A stretch of 64,000 bases of DNA from Begonia masoniana (GCA_022432975.1 CM039503.1:55798466-55862465); one strand, 5' to 3'; positions 41,858 to 53,184 are shown, counted from the stretch's first letter. Translations and numbers: made by a program. Notes: generated by a model from the sequence alone, not told the origin.

Positions 41858-43522
41858 ATGGCAGGTGAAGATAGCACAGGACACGGTATTGAAAAATTCA
41901 ATGGGATAGATTTTGCGTTCTGGAGAATGCAAATTGAGGATTACTTGTACGGAATGAAACTTCATCTTCCTTTGAGTGCGAAACCAGAGAAGATGGAAGA
42001 CGGTGAATGGAATCTCCTTGATAGACAGGTTTTGGGAGTCGTCCGATTGACGCTAGCCAAAAGCGTTGCTCACAACGTGGCGAAGGAGAAAACCACCGCG
42101 AGTTTGATGAAGACTCTGTCTGATATGTACGAGAAACCATCTGCGAATAATAAGGTATTTCTTATGAAGAAGCTTTTTAATCTGAAGATGATTGATGGTG
42201 CTTCTGTCGCAGCACATCTGAATGAGTTCAATACTATTGTGAATCAATTGCTATCTGTGGAAATTGATTTTGAGGATGAGGTTCGTGCCCTAATTTTGTT
42301 GGCGTCTCTACCGAATAGTTGGGAGCCTATGAGAGCAGCAGTTAGTAACTCAGTTGGAAGTGCTAAACTGGTATTCACCGATGTGAGGGATCGTATTCTT
42401 GCCGAGGAGGTTCGTAAGATTGATTCTGGTGAAGCATCGACAGGTTCAGCTCTGAGTGTTGAAAATAGGGGCAGAAGTCAAAGTAAAGATCCGGGTAATA
42501 GAAATCAAAGTCAGAGGAAGTCCAGAAAACATGCTAACTTTGAGTGTTATCACTGTGGTAAGAAAGGACACATAAAGAGATTTTGTCACAAGTTTCTTCG
42601 GGAGAATCTGAATGCCAAAGGAAAGGAAAAGATGTTCGAAGAGGGTGACATAGATGAGGAGGCAGACACAGCCACCGAGGAGTCCTTCAGTGTGTACAAC
42701 GAGGATGTTGTAAATTCCGATTGCCAAGATACGAGTTGGGTGATTGATAGTGGCGCTTCAGTACATGCCACTTCGCGGAGAGATTTCTTTACATCCTACA
42801 CTTCGGGTGACTTTGGAAGTGTGAGGATGGGAAATGGTGGCATTGCAAAAGCCATTGGTAAGGGAGATGTGTGTTTGGAGACCAACATCGGCAACACCTT
42901 GGTTTTGAGAGGTGTGAAGCACATCCCGGATATCCGCAAGAATTTGGTCTCGACTGGAAAGCTTGACGATGAAGGTTTTGGCAACACCTTTCGTGATGGA
43001 AAATGGAAGCTTACCAGAGGTTCATTGATTGTGGCGAGAGGAGAAAAATACTCCTCATTATATGTGATGCATGCGAAGATCGCGGGTTCCACAGTCAATG
43101 TGATGGGTAATAAGGCTGCAAAGTTTGTGAATTCACCTTCCAAGAGAAAGGTTGAGAAGACTCGGAAGAAGTCAGGTTCTCGGGTGAAGTTCAGGTTGGG
43201 ATCTGAGGGTACATCAGAGCCGGTGAGTCAGTTTATTACAGATGTTCAGTCATCAGGTTCAGTTTCACGTCAGAGTGGTATCGTCAAAGGCAGAACAATG
43301 CGGAAGGTTAAAACTTCGGGACGATATGATGAAACTGTGAGTTATGCATTGAATGTGTTCGAGGGTAACGATTCCTGTGTGGAGTCTTCGACATGTTCAG
43401 ATGGAGTTCGTTGCAGCAACTCTGATAGTTCAGTGATACCAAGGAGGAGGAGATGTGATTTCTTCTCAAGTAGATCTCTCAAGTTTAAGCGGGGCTTAAA
43501 CTTGATCGGTATCGGATGCTGA
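41858..43522 (+). CDS. Copia gag-protease polyprotein of the TR-GAG element
   Basis: An uninterrupted 554-residue frame from the ATG in AGCAATGGCAGG. N-terminal gag (UBN2/Retrotran_gag type) shows GIDFAFWRMQIEDYLYGMKL and LNEFNTIVNQLLS. A zinc knuckle CYHCGKKGHIKRFC (CCHC) lies at about residue 230. The aspartic protease active site DTSWVIDSGASVHATSRRDF lies at about residue 293. After VLRGVKHIPDIRKNLVS and a Copia-like linker the frame continues into a Lys/Ser-rich tail with no integrase motif. The frame has stayed open, consistent with recent activity or retained function of gag in trans. An alternative in-frame start nine bases upstream is TTG and unlikely. Confidence 0.93.
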   Translation: MAGEDSTGHGIEKFNGIDFAFWRMQIEDYLYGMKLHLPLSAKPEKMEDGEWNLLDRQVLGVVRLTLAKSVAHNVAKEKTTASLMKTLSDMYEKPSANNKVFLMKKLFNLKMIDGASVAAHLNEFNTIVNQLLSVEIDFEDEVRALILLASLPNSWEPMRAAVSNSVGSAKLVFTDVRDRILAEEVRKIDSGEASTGSALSVENRGRSQSKDPGNRNQSQRKSRKHANFECYHCGKKGHIKRFCHKFLRENLNAKGKEKMFEEGDIDEEADTATEESFSVYNEDVVNSDCQDTSWVIDSGASVHATSRRDFFTSYTSGDFGSVRMGNGGIAKAIGKGDVCLETNIGNTLVLRGVKHIPDIRKNLVSTGKLDDEGFGNTFRDGKWKLTRGSLIVARGEKYSSLYVMHAKIAGSTVNVMGNKAAKFVNSPSKRKVEKTRKKSGSRVKFRLGSEGTSEPVSQFITDVQSSGSVSRQSGIVKGRTMRKVKTSGRYDETVSYALNVFEGNDSCVESSTCSDGVRCSNSDSSVIPRRRRCDFFSSRSLKFKRGLNLIGIGC

Positions 43523-43704
43523 GTTGGCCCATCTGGGGCCTGTATGGCAGAGGAGCTTTTTTAATGGTGTTTTGCAGATTTGTTTCCTTGCACCGAAATT
43601 TCGTTGAAAGTGGAGATTGTCAGAGTTCAGTGTTCTGGATTCGGTTTTGTTGGGCCGAATAGCCCGTTGGATCTCTCTTGTGGAATTCGTGTCAAGGTGG
43701 AGTT

Positions 43705-43969
43705 TGTTAGAATTTGGTGTGACCCGAATTCTAGTTGGGCCGGGTCGGGCCCGTTATCAATATTAGGGTTTTAGGTTTTCTCTATATATTGATGCTTGAG
43801 TCGCAAAACTCATTGTACCGAATTGATATTAGTGATTCTCTCCTCTGCCCGTGGTTTTTTCCCTGTCTAGGGTTTCCACGTAAATTCGGTGTCCATTATT
43901 TTCTCGTATTTTCTTTTTCGGTTTTCTGAATCGTTCGTTACAGGTGGATTAGAGCGTCTAATCCTAACA
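43705..43969 (+). repeat. Right LTR
   Basis: 265 bp, near-identical to the left LTR and ends one base before the right AAATA duplication. Confidence 0.95.
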
Positions 43970-44311
43970 AAATAGAGGTACAATAAATATAAAACGAACT
44001 TTTTAGTTCACTTACAAAAGAATGCTCATTGTCAATCTCCAACATTTGATTTTCAATATCAAAATATATGGAAAAACTATCTATATTACTATCTCTAACT
44101 AAAGATGTATCATTAGATATGAAAGTTTGAATATCACTACAACAACTAAATGATCAAGAGTACTGTAACTCAAATTGTCAGTATCACTACGACTAAAAAT
44201 GCTTTTATCCATATCATGATCATTTATAGTCATTCCTTCACTTAGACTGTATTTTCAATAGGATCAAGACTATCAGTTGATTTATTTAATTTACTAATGT
44301 ATTCTTGTAAC

Positions 44312-44384
44312 AACCCCTATTTTCCGTACTTGAAAATTGGTAAAAGTTTGAAATTTTCTTTTTACTTGAAAAAATATCGTTTAA
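44312..44384. mobile_element. Short LTR-end fragment at a duplication junction
   Basis: About 73 bp starting TGTAACAACCCC, resembling the start of the Gypsy-like remnant at 36774, lies exactly between the accD copy and the truncated cystatin-like unit. Too short for firm classification. Confidence 0.3.
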
Positions 44385-45490
44385 AATCTCCATCATCTCA
44401 TAATTAGACCTTTGATCACAAAATCAATTAGAATCAATTTGAGTTAAAAAAATTGATATATCCTATGACATTAGTAAAAAAGAATTATATATTTTTTTTG
44501 TAGTCCTCAATAGATAAAGTTGCAACCTTCAAAAGTTCTTCTGCAAATTCATTTAAACCATTAATAGGTTCAATTCTACCAAAAGTCATAGTATTGGGAA
44601 AAACACGAACATCAAAGCCCTGCATGCAAAGTCAATGCGAAAAGGCAGTGTTATAATAAAATCTTAGTTTGTTTACAACAAGAAAACGTGAAATGGTGTG
44701 AAGGAGAAGAGCACCTGGTTTGCGGAAACTACACGATACTATATTTCTGTTTCTTCCTTATTCATTTCACATTGTCCAACTTCGGTGACATCATCGTCGT
44801 GTCTTCGTCAAGAGAACATTGAGGTACGGTCTTTGTGTCTGCACACTTTCTCGGATTACAAGACAACATCATAATTACAATGAAGACCTAGACAATTTGA
44901 CCAGGTAGATAATAGATTTAGTGCAAGAGATCGAATGAAATAAATGAAAAACAGCCGTAATACCAACATTCAATTCAGACACCAAGGAGGAAATTAATCA
45001 CATTGCACCAAATGATTTAGCTTGCAATTCCAACTAGAGTTGCACTAAGAATTGAAATTGTCCTCAACCACTCCATATTTGAAAATCAAATAGACAAAGT
45101 AAAAAAAGAGTCTCAGCTATTCAGATCAGAAAGAATCTAATCAAATGTCGAAGAAGCATTATTGCGTAAGAATTACAAAAATATCAAAGTGTTAATACAA
45201 TATTTGGAGGAAGGATTTTTGGTTAGCTGAGTTCAATTCGAAGAAAAGAAATATTTTTTTTTTAATCTGCCTAATATTATTAAATGCGACTAAATCTATT
45301 GTAATCTCAAATTTCCGAACAAAATCAAAGAGTAGAAGAAACAATAACAAATAGATTTCATAAAGTCGTTTCTTTTTCCCAAATTTTCCTAAATAGATGC
45401 AAAAATCGATAAAGTTAGCGATTAACTGATTAGAAAGGAAATAACTATAGAAACTGAAAGAGCAGAGAACTTACCTTCGCCCGGAGAAGG
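44385..45490 (-). pseudogene. Cystatin-like gene, truncated and frameshifted copy
   Basis: Sister of the gene at 34.5-35.3 kb. The first coding exon (near 44867-44715) reads LSCNPRKCADTKTVPQCSLD, then a 2-bp insertion (GAAGACACGACG versus GAAGAGGACG) shifts the frame to a stop after DNVK. The second exon (about 44625-44485) keeps similarity (GFDVRVFPNTM). The third exon is cut at about 44385 after a few codons, so the cystatin-fold core is missing. Leader intron and donor near 45474 are retained, followed by the promoter. Confidence 0.82.
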
Positions 45491-46029
45491 AGGTGGAAGA
45501 GAGAGTGCGCGGTCAGTCTAGAATATCAATATATAGTATATACAGGGAAGGTGGGAGAGACAGAGCAATGACCCACCCAGCCATAAAAACGTTGGTCCTG
45601 TCCCACGAGTCTCTCTCTCATTTTTCTCCTCATTTCTCGTTTGACCATCACAAAACCATACTCCAAAAATCATGGTGTTCTTCAAATTCAATCAGTTCCT
45701 ACCAAACCCATCTCGTAATATCGATACTCATGTTCGAAAACACCCTCATATCTAATGCAGAGACGGAATATCATAATTTAAGGTTGATGAGAATTTAAAA
45801 TAGATAAATTTAGGTAGAATTTGGATCCACATTTAAAAAAAAAAATATTAATGATAACATTTTAATTTAAAAATAAATAAATAATCGTGAGAAAATAATA
45901 TACATATAAGTGGAGAGGGCAGATAAAATTAAACTCGAACTTAGGTGTGTAGTTGGAGACACGAAGAGAATCGTAATTCATTCATTTTTCCTTGTTTATT
46001 TAACTGATTATACAATGCTGGCAGGGTTA

Positions 46030-46700
46030 AAATGGGAATTCCACGAGGGAAGGACACGTCATCCCAAATGTGACCATTAAACTCAGCAACCTTATTCTCC
46101 ACGAAATCAAAAGCTCCTATCTCAGAGCGCCAAGTGTCCAATTCTCCATCTCAAAATGACTGGCAGCATTGTCGTATCCGAATGCAGAAATGTTGGGTTA
46201 CGTGGCAGTTAAACAGTGGCCTAAATCCTTAGCAAAGACGACCTTCGTCTTTCATATATTTACTGTAGTTGCCATTGACCTATTCTATAAGCTAGTTTCC
46301 GAGTAAAAAGGGTGACCATACCAAAATTTTGAAGCTTATCCAACTACGTCACCTCGGCTGCTGTCACTTTCCAAAGCCCAAACTGTGCCACTTGGCAAAA
46401 ACCCAGTAGCCATAAGAATAACGTGATTAAAATGGCACCCTCTCCCAACCTCAATTGTCTCGGAGTGCTGCTGAACTCACAAAAGCTTCTATTTTTCCAA
46501 ACAATCCTCTTCCTCGCAGACACATTTTCCAGGTCCCAACATCGGTTGTTGTTTTCTCCATTAATGGATTATGTATTTCTTGATCTTGGCTGAGTTTTCT
46601 GATATCAAAAACTCGGTGGGAACTCAGCTTTTCTTTTGCATTAGCAAGTTTTTGACATTGTTCAGCAGAAGTTCTTAATTCTAACTATTTTCCCTCTTTT
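46030..46700 (+). repeat. Segmental duplication, copy B: COL upstream region
   Basis: Promoter and leader of the COL gene, matching 25400-25985. It contains about 70 bp (46658-46725, ending TTTATTTCAG) absent from copy A, which looks like a short leader intron end. Confidence 0.85.
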
Positions 46701-46852
46701 ATTTCAGCCAAGAATATTGTTCCAGCTTACGGTACAATCTCAGCTTCTACTACTTGATTTTCAGTCCTACTTTTGGGAAGAACTATTTGGATAAATTGAT
46801 GTATCGATCATTCTGAGTGTAGATTTAGTTGGTGTAGGTACAAAACGATAGG

Positions 46853-48941
46853 ATGGAACCTCTCTGTGAATTTTGTGGGGTGGTGAGAGCTGTGGTTTAT
46901 TGCAAATCAGATTCAGCCCGCCTTTGCTTGCAATGTGATGGATGCATTCCACTCTGCCAATGCATTGTCCCGTAGGCATTTTCGTTCGCTTTTATGCGAT
47001 AAGTGCAATTCGCTTCCAGCAATCGCCCGCTGTCTGTTCGATAAAATGTCTCTGTGCCAAAGCTGTGATTGGAACTGTAGTGCTTGTTCTGGGTTGGATC
47101 ATCAGCACCAGAAACTCCATTGTTATACTGGTTGTCCGTCCGTAGCTGAGTTCTCAAAAATATGGTCTAGTGTCCTCAATTCATCTTCATCGAGTGGATT
47201 TGATAATGGATGGGATTCACTTGGCACAATGTCGATAACGGAGAATTCCATGAGCAATAGTTTTGCAGTTGCAGATAATGAAGGGACACTTGGAATGGTC
47301 ACTAGTAAGTTGAATGATCTAGAATCTTGTTCCAAGTTCGAGACTTGGATGGGGCCGAGTTCCACACCGAAATCAAACTCCGGTAACAAACGATTCGTCG
47401 AAGATCAAACACCTTATTTTCCCGAGGAATCGAATCCGGCAAAGGTAATAAATTGACACTAGTTTTTCTTTGTGTAAATTGCAATTTAAACTTTGACTTT
47501 TGTAGTCATTTAAGATTATACATTAAACTTTTTTTTTTTAAAACATATCCAACCTCACATTTTCAACTATCAACAATTTATACTTAATCATTAAATTATC
47601 GATTAAATCAAGAACATGTATACGATTTTTTTCATTTAATTAGGTGTTTTAATTTGATTTTTAGCCATTTTTGTGATTTCTAACTCCATTTCAAACATTA
47701 TTGATCTCGTCTATGGAAATTTCGAACTTTGTCGAGAGATCGACAAATCGAGTTTGAAATCGGAAGAGATGTTACAAATTGAGTTAAAATATCTTATAAA
47801 TGAAAAACGTGGTATACATGTTCTGAATTTAACGAATAAATTGATGATAAGATCCAAATTGTCGATTGCCGAAAGATGAATGTTCGATTTGTCAATAAAA
47901 ATAATTTAGTATCTAATTTGTAGACGAACTCGAACTTTAAAATTTAAATTGCACTCTATTCTATTTCTTTTTTACCTTTTACTTTTACCAGCTTATTTGG
48001 TTTAGTAGTTAGTACAATGAATAATAAATAAGTTTACTATGCTATGACAAGGGCTTGAAGTTCAAGAACGAGGGAATTTCTGATAGTAACGATCTATGTC
48101 AAGGTCTCGACACGGTCGATGTTTCGTTGAACTTTGAAAGCGGAGATGGGATATTCGGTTATTTACAAGGTCCAGCTAAAGGCCAGTTTGAGGATGGAGC
48201 ATTAGATTGCCTCTTAATGGAGAAAAACATGTCAGTTTCTGAGTCTAATGGCCATATTGATAATGCCTTGGAGGTTCTCTCTTAACACAAATTATAGTAA
48301 CTACTAAGATTACGTGATTTGATGACTTGTTTTAACAATGTTTAAGGTTTAATCTTTGAAATCAGGCATTATCATCGGTGCGGCAAGAGGGTATGGTCTA
48401 CCAATTCGCTAGAATCGGTGGATCAAAAGATTCGATGCAGGCGATGAACGATAGTTCGAATGGTGGATTGATGAATTCTAGCCTCAATGGAAACCTGAAT
48501 TTTGGATTACTAGGAAGCCAAGTCCATTCGAGTGTTTCACTTTCGCTATCGAATATCACGGGCGAAAGTAGTGCTACGGATTATCAAGATTGCGGATTAT
48601 CGCCTCTGTTTCTCCCCGGCGAATCGCTATGGGATTCGAGTTTGGACGCTAGCTCCCCTCAGGCGAGAGATAAAGCGAAGATGCGATACAATGAGAAAAA
48701 GAAGACAAGAATGTGAGTATCTTAGACATCGTATCTCTCGAATGTCTGAAAAAAAATTTATAAATTTTATCGACTGAATTTGAACTTCGATTTTTGATCA
48801 AATAGGTTTGGAAAGCAAATAAGGTATGCTTCTCGAAAAGCTAGAGCCGATACCAGAAAACGCGTAAAAGGAAGATTTGTGAAAGCTGGTGAAGCATATG
48901 ACTATGATCCTCAGGTGACTAGAGGATCATCATATGAATAA
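46853..48941 (+). CDS. CONSTANS-LIKE zinc finger (COL9-12 type); B-box 1 frameshifted
   Basis: BBX/COL transcription regulator with two B-boxes and a CCT domain, nuclear. Exons: 46853-47444, 48052-48273, 48366-48712 and 48806-48941. It starts [20 protein letters not shown] and CLQCDGCI, then one extra base near 46946 (ATTCCAC versus ATCCAC in copy A) shifts the frame to a stop after a few codons. The second frame resumes [20 protein letters not shown] and B-box 2 [14 protein letters not shown]-terminal [23 protein letters not shown] then [17 protein letters not shown]. Without the insertion it would be about 430 residues. As assembled, an ATG at 46935 would give about 403 residues with B-box 2 and CCT but no intact B-box 1. 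Either a sequencing error, a young pseudogene or a B-box-1-less variant. Confidence 0.87.
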
Positions 48942-49103
48942 TTCCTCAACTCTCATCTCTCTAGGAAAGTTCAGATTTGACCTTAATATTTACTGAAGAT
49001 GTCAATTTTTTTCTCTTGTTCTTTTAAGTTATTTCGCTTACCAACTTATAACCTTTGCAGGGTTTATTATTTCTTGATTCATCTATGAAATTATGTTCTC
49101 AAA

Positions 49104-49129
49104 TCTCTCTCTCTCTCTCTCTCTCTCTC
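49104..49129. repeat. (TC)n microsatellite
   Basis: Thirteen TC units in the 3' flank of the COL gene. Confidence 0.95.
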
Positions 49130-49689
49130 ATGAATAAAGGATTTTTTAGGTGGTGTGAGGCTGATATTAGAAAACGAAGACTAGGGTACTGAAAAACCAT
49201 GGCCTTTGTTATGATATGAAGTCCAATCATTCCTGGCCCAGAGCCTAGAGTTTCAAGTGGCTCTTGACTTAAGAAGAAGTTGGAGGGCTAGATTAAAAAT
49301 ATAGAAGATAATTTTTTTAACTAGGGATATGGATCAAGACCACAGTAGTTTTTCAAAAATAAAAAATAGAGAAGGTCTTTGAGAGTGAGATAGAGAGAAC
49401 AAAGTGAAGACAGGAAAAAACGAGTTGCGTTTCTCACGTGATGAACAGATCTGGATGTATTTTATTTTAGTTTACCTTCTGAGCTTCTCAAGTTATTTTC
49501 GGTATTTGTTTTGATTTATACTGAATGAGAGTTTTGTCTGTGAGGGTGTAAAAATTTGACTGATAGTGAAATAGATCTCTCGTTTGATCTTTGTAGAAGT
49601 AGTCGATCTTGAACTTCAGTTTGAGATCTTGACGAACCACGTAAATCATCTTGGTGTTGTTGTTTTTATCTCATTGAATCTGTTAATGT

Positions 49690-50680
49690 TTATGTGTTGG
49701 CAGGATTTTTGGCAAATATATTTTAAGGAAAGTGATATACTTCCTATTGTGTGATTTAAATAGTTTCTCAGAATTCATACCATAAGATCTTTGCGATATA
49801 AGTAATCGTATGAAACAAAGATTATATTCCTGGAGTGTTCGGATTCCGTCAAATTGTTTGCATGATTCTTTTCTAAAATATTATGCATGATGTCACACGC
49901 GCAAAATAGGAAAAATTCTGTTTCCTTTATTCATGCAAATATGTTTAAATATGTTATTTGAATTACTTCTCAAAAAAGAAAATTGCAAATCATATAACAA
50001 CCATCTTTCCATTAGAAAGAGACGCGGAACAAATATTATATCTCAGATTTTTCTTGTGAACGCCGTAGTTCTTCTGGTTATTCATTCGATCATTAATTGA
50101 ATGTATTCACACTCTATTTGTGAGCAAATCTGATTATCTTCAGAGTGTGTTGGTTTGCTGCAACCGTAAACAACGACGAGTGTCATCGACGGTGTTTCAG
50201 GTGCGATTTTGTTTCTTTCATTAATATTCAGTCTCGGGAGGAGACTACCTGGAACTCAGGAGGAGTTCTGATCGTGGGCAAGAGGATCTTGCCATACACG
50301 GATTCCGGAACTATCAACGACAAGGAGAGCTTGTCATCTTTAGATTCCGGGAGGAGTCGTCATCAACAAGGGGATCTTGTTTGCATTCAGATTCCGGAAG
50401 GGATCGATTACAAGTCGAGGGGAGATTGCAAAAACTGATTTATTGAGGAAGTTAGTGAGATGTGGCGACAAAGATAAGAAAGAGTCTTTATTTGTATAAG
50501 TCCGATTGTCTTGTAACTTTGTGAACTCGTGAAATGTTTTTATATCTGGGCGTGGCCCCGCAGACGTAGACAATTGCCGAACTGCGTTACCAACTTCCTG
50601 TCTAGTTATTTTATGCTCTTTATTATTGTCCATTATTAAGATAATTAATTGGTGTCACACAAAATGTTCTACAGACACTT
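49690..50680 (+). mobile_element. Probable Copia LTR remnant
   Basis: The 3' part has CGTGGCCCCGCAGACGTAG and CAATTGCCGAACTGCGTTAC, then TTGGTGTCACACAAAATG. These motifs occur in this order near the 3' end of many plant Copia LTRs. No primer site, coding region or second LTR follows. Borders and target duplication could not be set. Confidence 0.45.
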
Positions 50681-50696
50681 AGACATGAAGTAATTA

Positions 50697-52191
50697 TAGG
50701 GGTGGGCAGAACCGGACCGGAACCGGTGGACCGGACTGGACCGTCGGTTCGGTCCGATTCTTTGGGTGGTTTTTGAGTTATGGGGCCGGTTCCCGATTCC
50801 CAGACCCATGGGACCGGAACCGCGGTCCACTATCCCAGTTCTGTTGGTCACAGAATCGGGAACCGTGGGAATACCGAATAAATCCCCTTCCCTGAATAAA
50901 ATCCCTGTTGGCTGCAGAAATTAGAAGTTCAATTCAGCAATTTTCATTTTTCCCAACTGGCGACTGGCGACTCCGACTCCTGCGAGGCGAGAACCTCATC
51001 CTTCCGACTTTGAAGTCTGAAGTTCCTGACTCCCGTCTCTCTCTCGAATCTGTCTGACCTTCCCGACTCCTGTCTCTCTCTCCAGTCGGCAGTCTCTACT
51101 TCAAGTTCAGGAGCCCTAAAATCGGAGTTGGAGTGGTGACTCTGCTCTCTGTCTCGGGAAGTCTTCAGCCCTTCCCGCCTCCCGTCTCTCTCTCGAATCT
51201 CTATTCAGATTTCAGACTCTGAAGTTCAGACTTCAGAGTAGTCCCGAGTTTTCAGCTCTTTGTCCTTAGAATTTCTAAGGTAAGAATTTCTCGCCTTTTT
51301 TCTTTTTGAGTTTTGTATCACCTTTGCTGTATTTTAATTTGATATATCTTGTTCTTTTTCTACAATAGGTATTTTATTTCGGCATTGGACAGTGGAGACT
51401 GACGAGTGAAGAGAACAAAAGAGCAGAGATCACTTGTTGAAGCCTGAAGGTATGTATTAACCTAACCGTTGTTTCACTATATTAAATTCTGCTCAATGTT
51501 CATATCAAAAAGCTTAACTGGTTTATTGGGATTACACTGTGTTAGGAGATTGATAGAGTACTGCTAACAATCTTTACGACTTCAGTTTGAACTTTTAGAA
51601 AGTAGTGAATTTTCTGTAAAGTTTAAGGTAGTAAATACTATATGTATTGCTTATTTCTGTACCTCGAACTTACAGTTGTATAAACTTTTGAATGGGGTTT
51701 TTTTTTATCTTTTAGGTGAAGGTGATCTTAAAATGAAATAAACTATTTATTTCATTTCCTGTTAGCTGATTTATTTCTTGTTTGCTGCTGTCTGCTGATG
51801 GAGGTTTTACATTTACTGAAGAATCATTGTATTGAGAATTTTCTTTTGTTTGCTCTTTGCTGGTTTGCTCTTTGGGTCTTTGCTGCCGTAATAGGTTTTA
51901 TTTTAGAATAACATGTAATAGGCTTTATTCCAAGCATTTCTCTTTTAATCTCTTGTATGAATTTTTTTTGGTTTCCTCTCTCTAACGTAGAAGAAAACGT
52001 AGTAGAAAAGAAGCATGAAATTTTCTTCTGATCATGTGTTTTTTCATTTTGCAATTAAAAAAAAAAAAAAATTAAACAAACATTCGGGAGCGGTTCCGGT
52101 CCTAAGAACTAAAATCCCGAAATGTCCGGTCCGGTCTGGTTTCAAGCAGGAACCGGACCGAACCGGACATGACCGGATTGTCCCACCCCTA
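50697..52191. mobile_element. Non-autonomous hAT element (1.5 kb)
   Basis: Inverted ends TAGGGGTGGGCAGAACCGG and TAGGGGTGGGACAATCCGG, flanked by AGTAATTA (50689-50696) and AATAATTA (52192-52199), an 8-bp target duplication with one mismatch, as for hAT elements. Subterminal regions hold many CCGGACCG and AACCGG repeats. The interior has a pyrimidine-rich stretch (51000-51210) with repeated CCCGTCTCTCTCTCGAATCT, and no transposase frame. Confidence 0.87.
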
Positions 52192-52756
52192 AATAATTAA
52201 CCTTGATCTTTCATAATCTTTTTTGAGTTTTTATGAGTAATATTTCGTAACAGCCTTGTATTCTTCCTACACACTACTGGTTGTCCTCTCTCTCTCTCTC
52301 TATTTTTAACACACAGATGGGCTGATATTAGAAAATGAGGAGTTGGGTATTGAAAACCATGGCCTTGGATTCCTCCTACACATGGCTGGTTGTCCTTTGT
52401 GTCTGTCTAATCCAACCAAACAAAAAATGTTGTCATCATTTCCAACATCACCAAATTGTTCACGCTATATCATTAGCTGGTATGATTTGATTTCATATTA
52501 TCTGCAGTGAAGTTATCTGTAATGGAAAGAAAGCATATACAACAATGGATCGCCCTTTAATCCATCCTCTCTACAAATGGCCATGGCAAAAAGAGCATCT
52601 TGGTCAGGTGGAAAGAGCTGATGAAATCTAAAGATTTTGTGTTCTGTATGTCAGAATTTCCATTGTTGTTCGTCAAGAACTCATGGATTTCAATGTTTTA
52701 TCAAATCAACAACGAAAACATTTTAAAGAAGATATATTGATATTGATGGAAACTGA

Positions 52757-53140
52757 TCAGAAGTACAGGCAAGGCCATTTGAATCTCGAACAATTCTTCT
52801 CTCCACTCAAATTACAGAGACTGTTTCTTTCCGAAAACGTCAAACTGACAATGGTCGGGAGCGCCACCTCCACCGGAGAAGCTCCGAAGAGATACCTTCG
52901 AGTAAGGTTCTGGCAATTTTCGCAGAGAACACACCTAATATGCCTGAGGGCTAAAATATTAGCGTTATGAACCCATTTATCGCACTTCCTGCACAAATAC
53001 GCATCATCGGCTTGGCAGTACAGCGCCGCCCTCGATGCACAAAGCTCGCAAGACACAGCACCGTCGCCGCCATTGACGCCGGAATCAACAACCTCCGACG
53101 AACTCCCACGGCCGCTCTCTTCTTCCACGCCTCTGCACAT
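52757..53140 (-). CDS. Single B-box microprotein (BBX30/BBX31, miP1-type)
   Basis: Single-exon, 127 residues. It begins MCRGVEEESGRG, matching the MCRG start of Arabidopsis BBX30/31. One B-box: CELCASRAALYCQADDAYLC, then RKCDKWVHNANILALRH with all C/D/H ligands, and CENCQNLTRRYLFG. No second B-box, CCT or DNA-binding region. Known family role: BBX30/31 (miP1b/a) bind CONSTANS through the B-box and recruit TOPLESS by a C-terminal PFVFL motif, delaying flowering; they also act in light signalling. Here the extreme C-terminus is WPCLYF, a possible degenerate form of that motif. The gene lies about 3.8 kb downstream of a COL gene, in opposite orientation. Confidence 0.88.
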   Translation of the reverse strand: MCRGVEEESGRGSSSEVVDSGVNGGDGAVSCELCASRAALYCQADDAYLCRKCDKWVHNANILALRHIRCVLCENCQNLTRRYLFGASPVEVALPTIVSLTFSERNSLCNLSGEKNCSRFKWPCLYF

Positions 53141-53184
53141 TTTGGAAGCTCCGGATTCCCTGAAGCGGAAGAGACGAGGGGAGG

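Larger units (their letters stand above)
40556..43969 (+). mobile_element. TR-GAG-like Copia element (gag and protease only)
   Basis: Two 265-bp LTRs (40556-40820 and 43705-43969) start TGTTAGAATTTGG and end CTAATCCTAACA. They differ at only three positions. The element is flanked by a perfect 5-bp target duplication AAATA (40551-40555 and 43970-43974). The primer site ACTGGTATCAGAGC follows the left LTR. The interior is 2.9 kb with one long frame and lacks integrase, reverse transcriptase and RNase H. A purine-rich run (AAGGTGGAG) precedes the right LTR. It must depend on a helper element for mobility. Confidence 0.95.
39560..44290 (-). pseudogene. accD: Nuclear copy of plastid accD (NUPT), decayed and split by an LTR element
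   Basis: Acetyl-CoA carboxylase carboxyltransferase beta subunit of plastids, here in nuclear DNA. On the minus strand the order is N-terminal part at 44290-43975, then after the retroelement 40550-39560. Recognisable pieces: [65 protein letters not shown] and [19 protein letters not shown], with a last piece [16 protein letters not shown]. Stops and frameshifts are numerous, and the zinc and catalytic regions are broken. It was pseudogenised before or independently of the insertion. It is not a functional transferred gene. Flanks do not extend clearly into neighbouring plastid genes. Confidence 0.88.
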
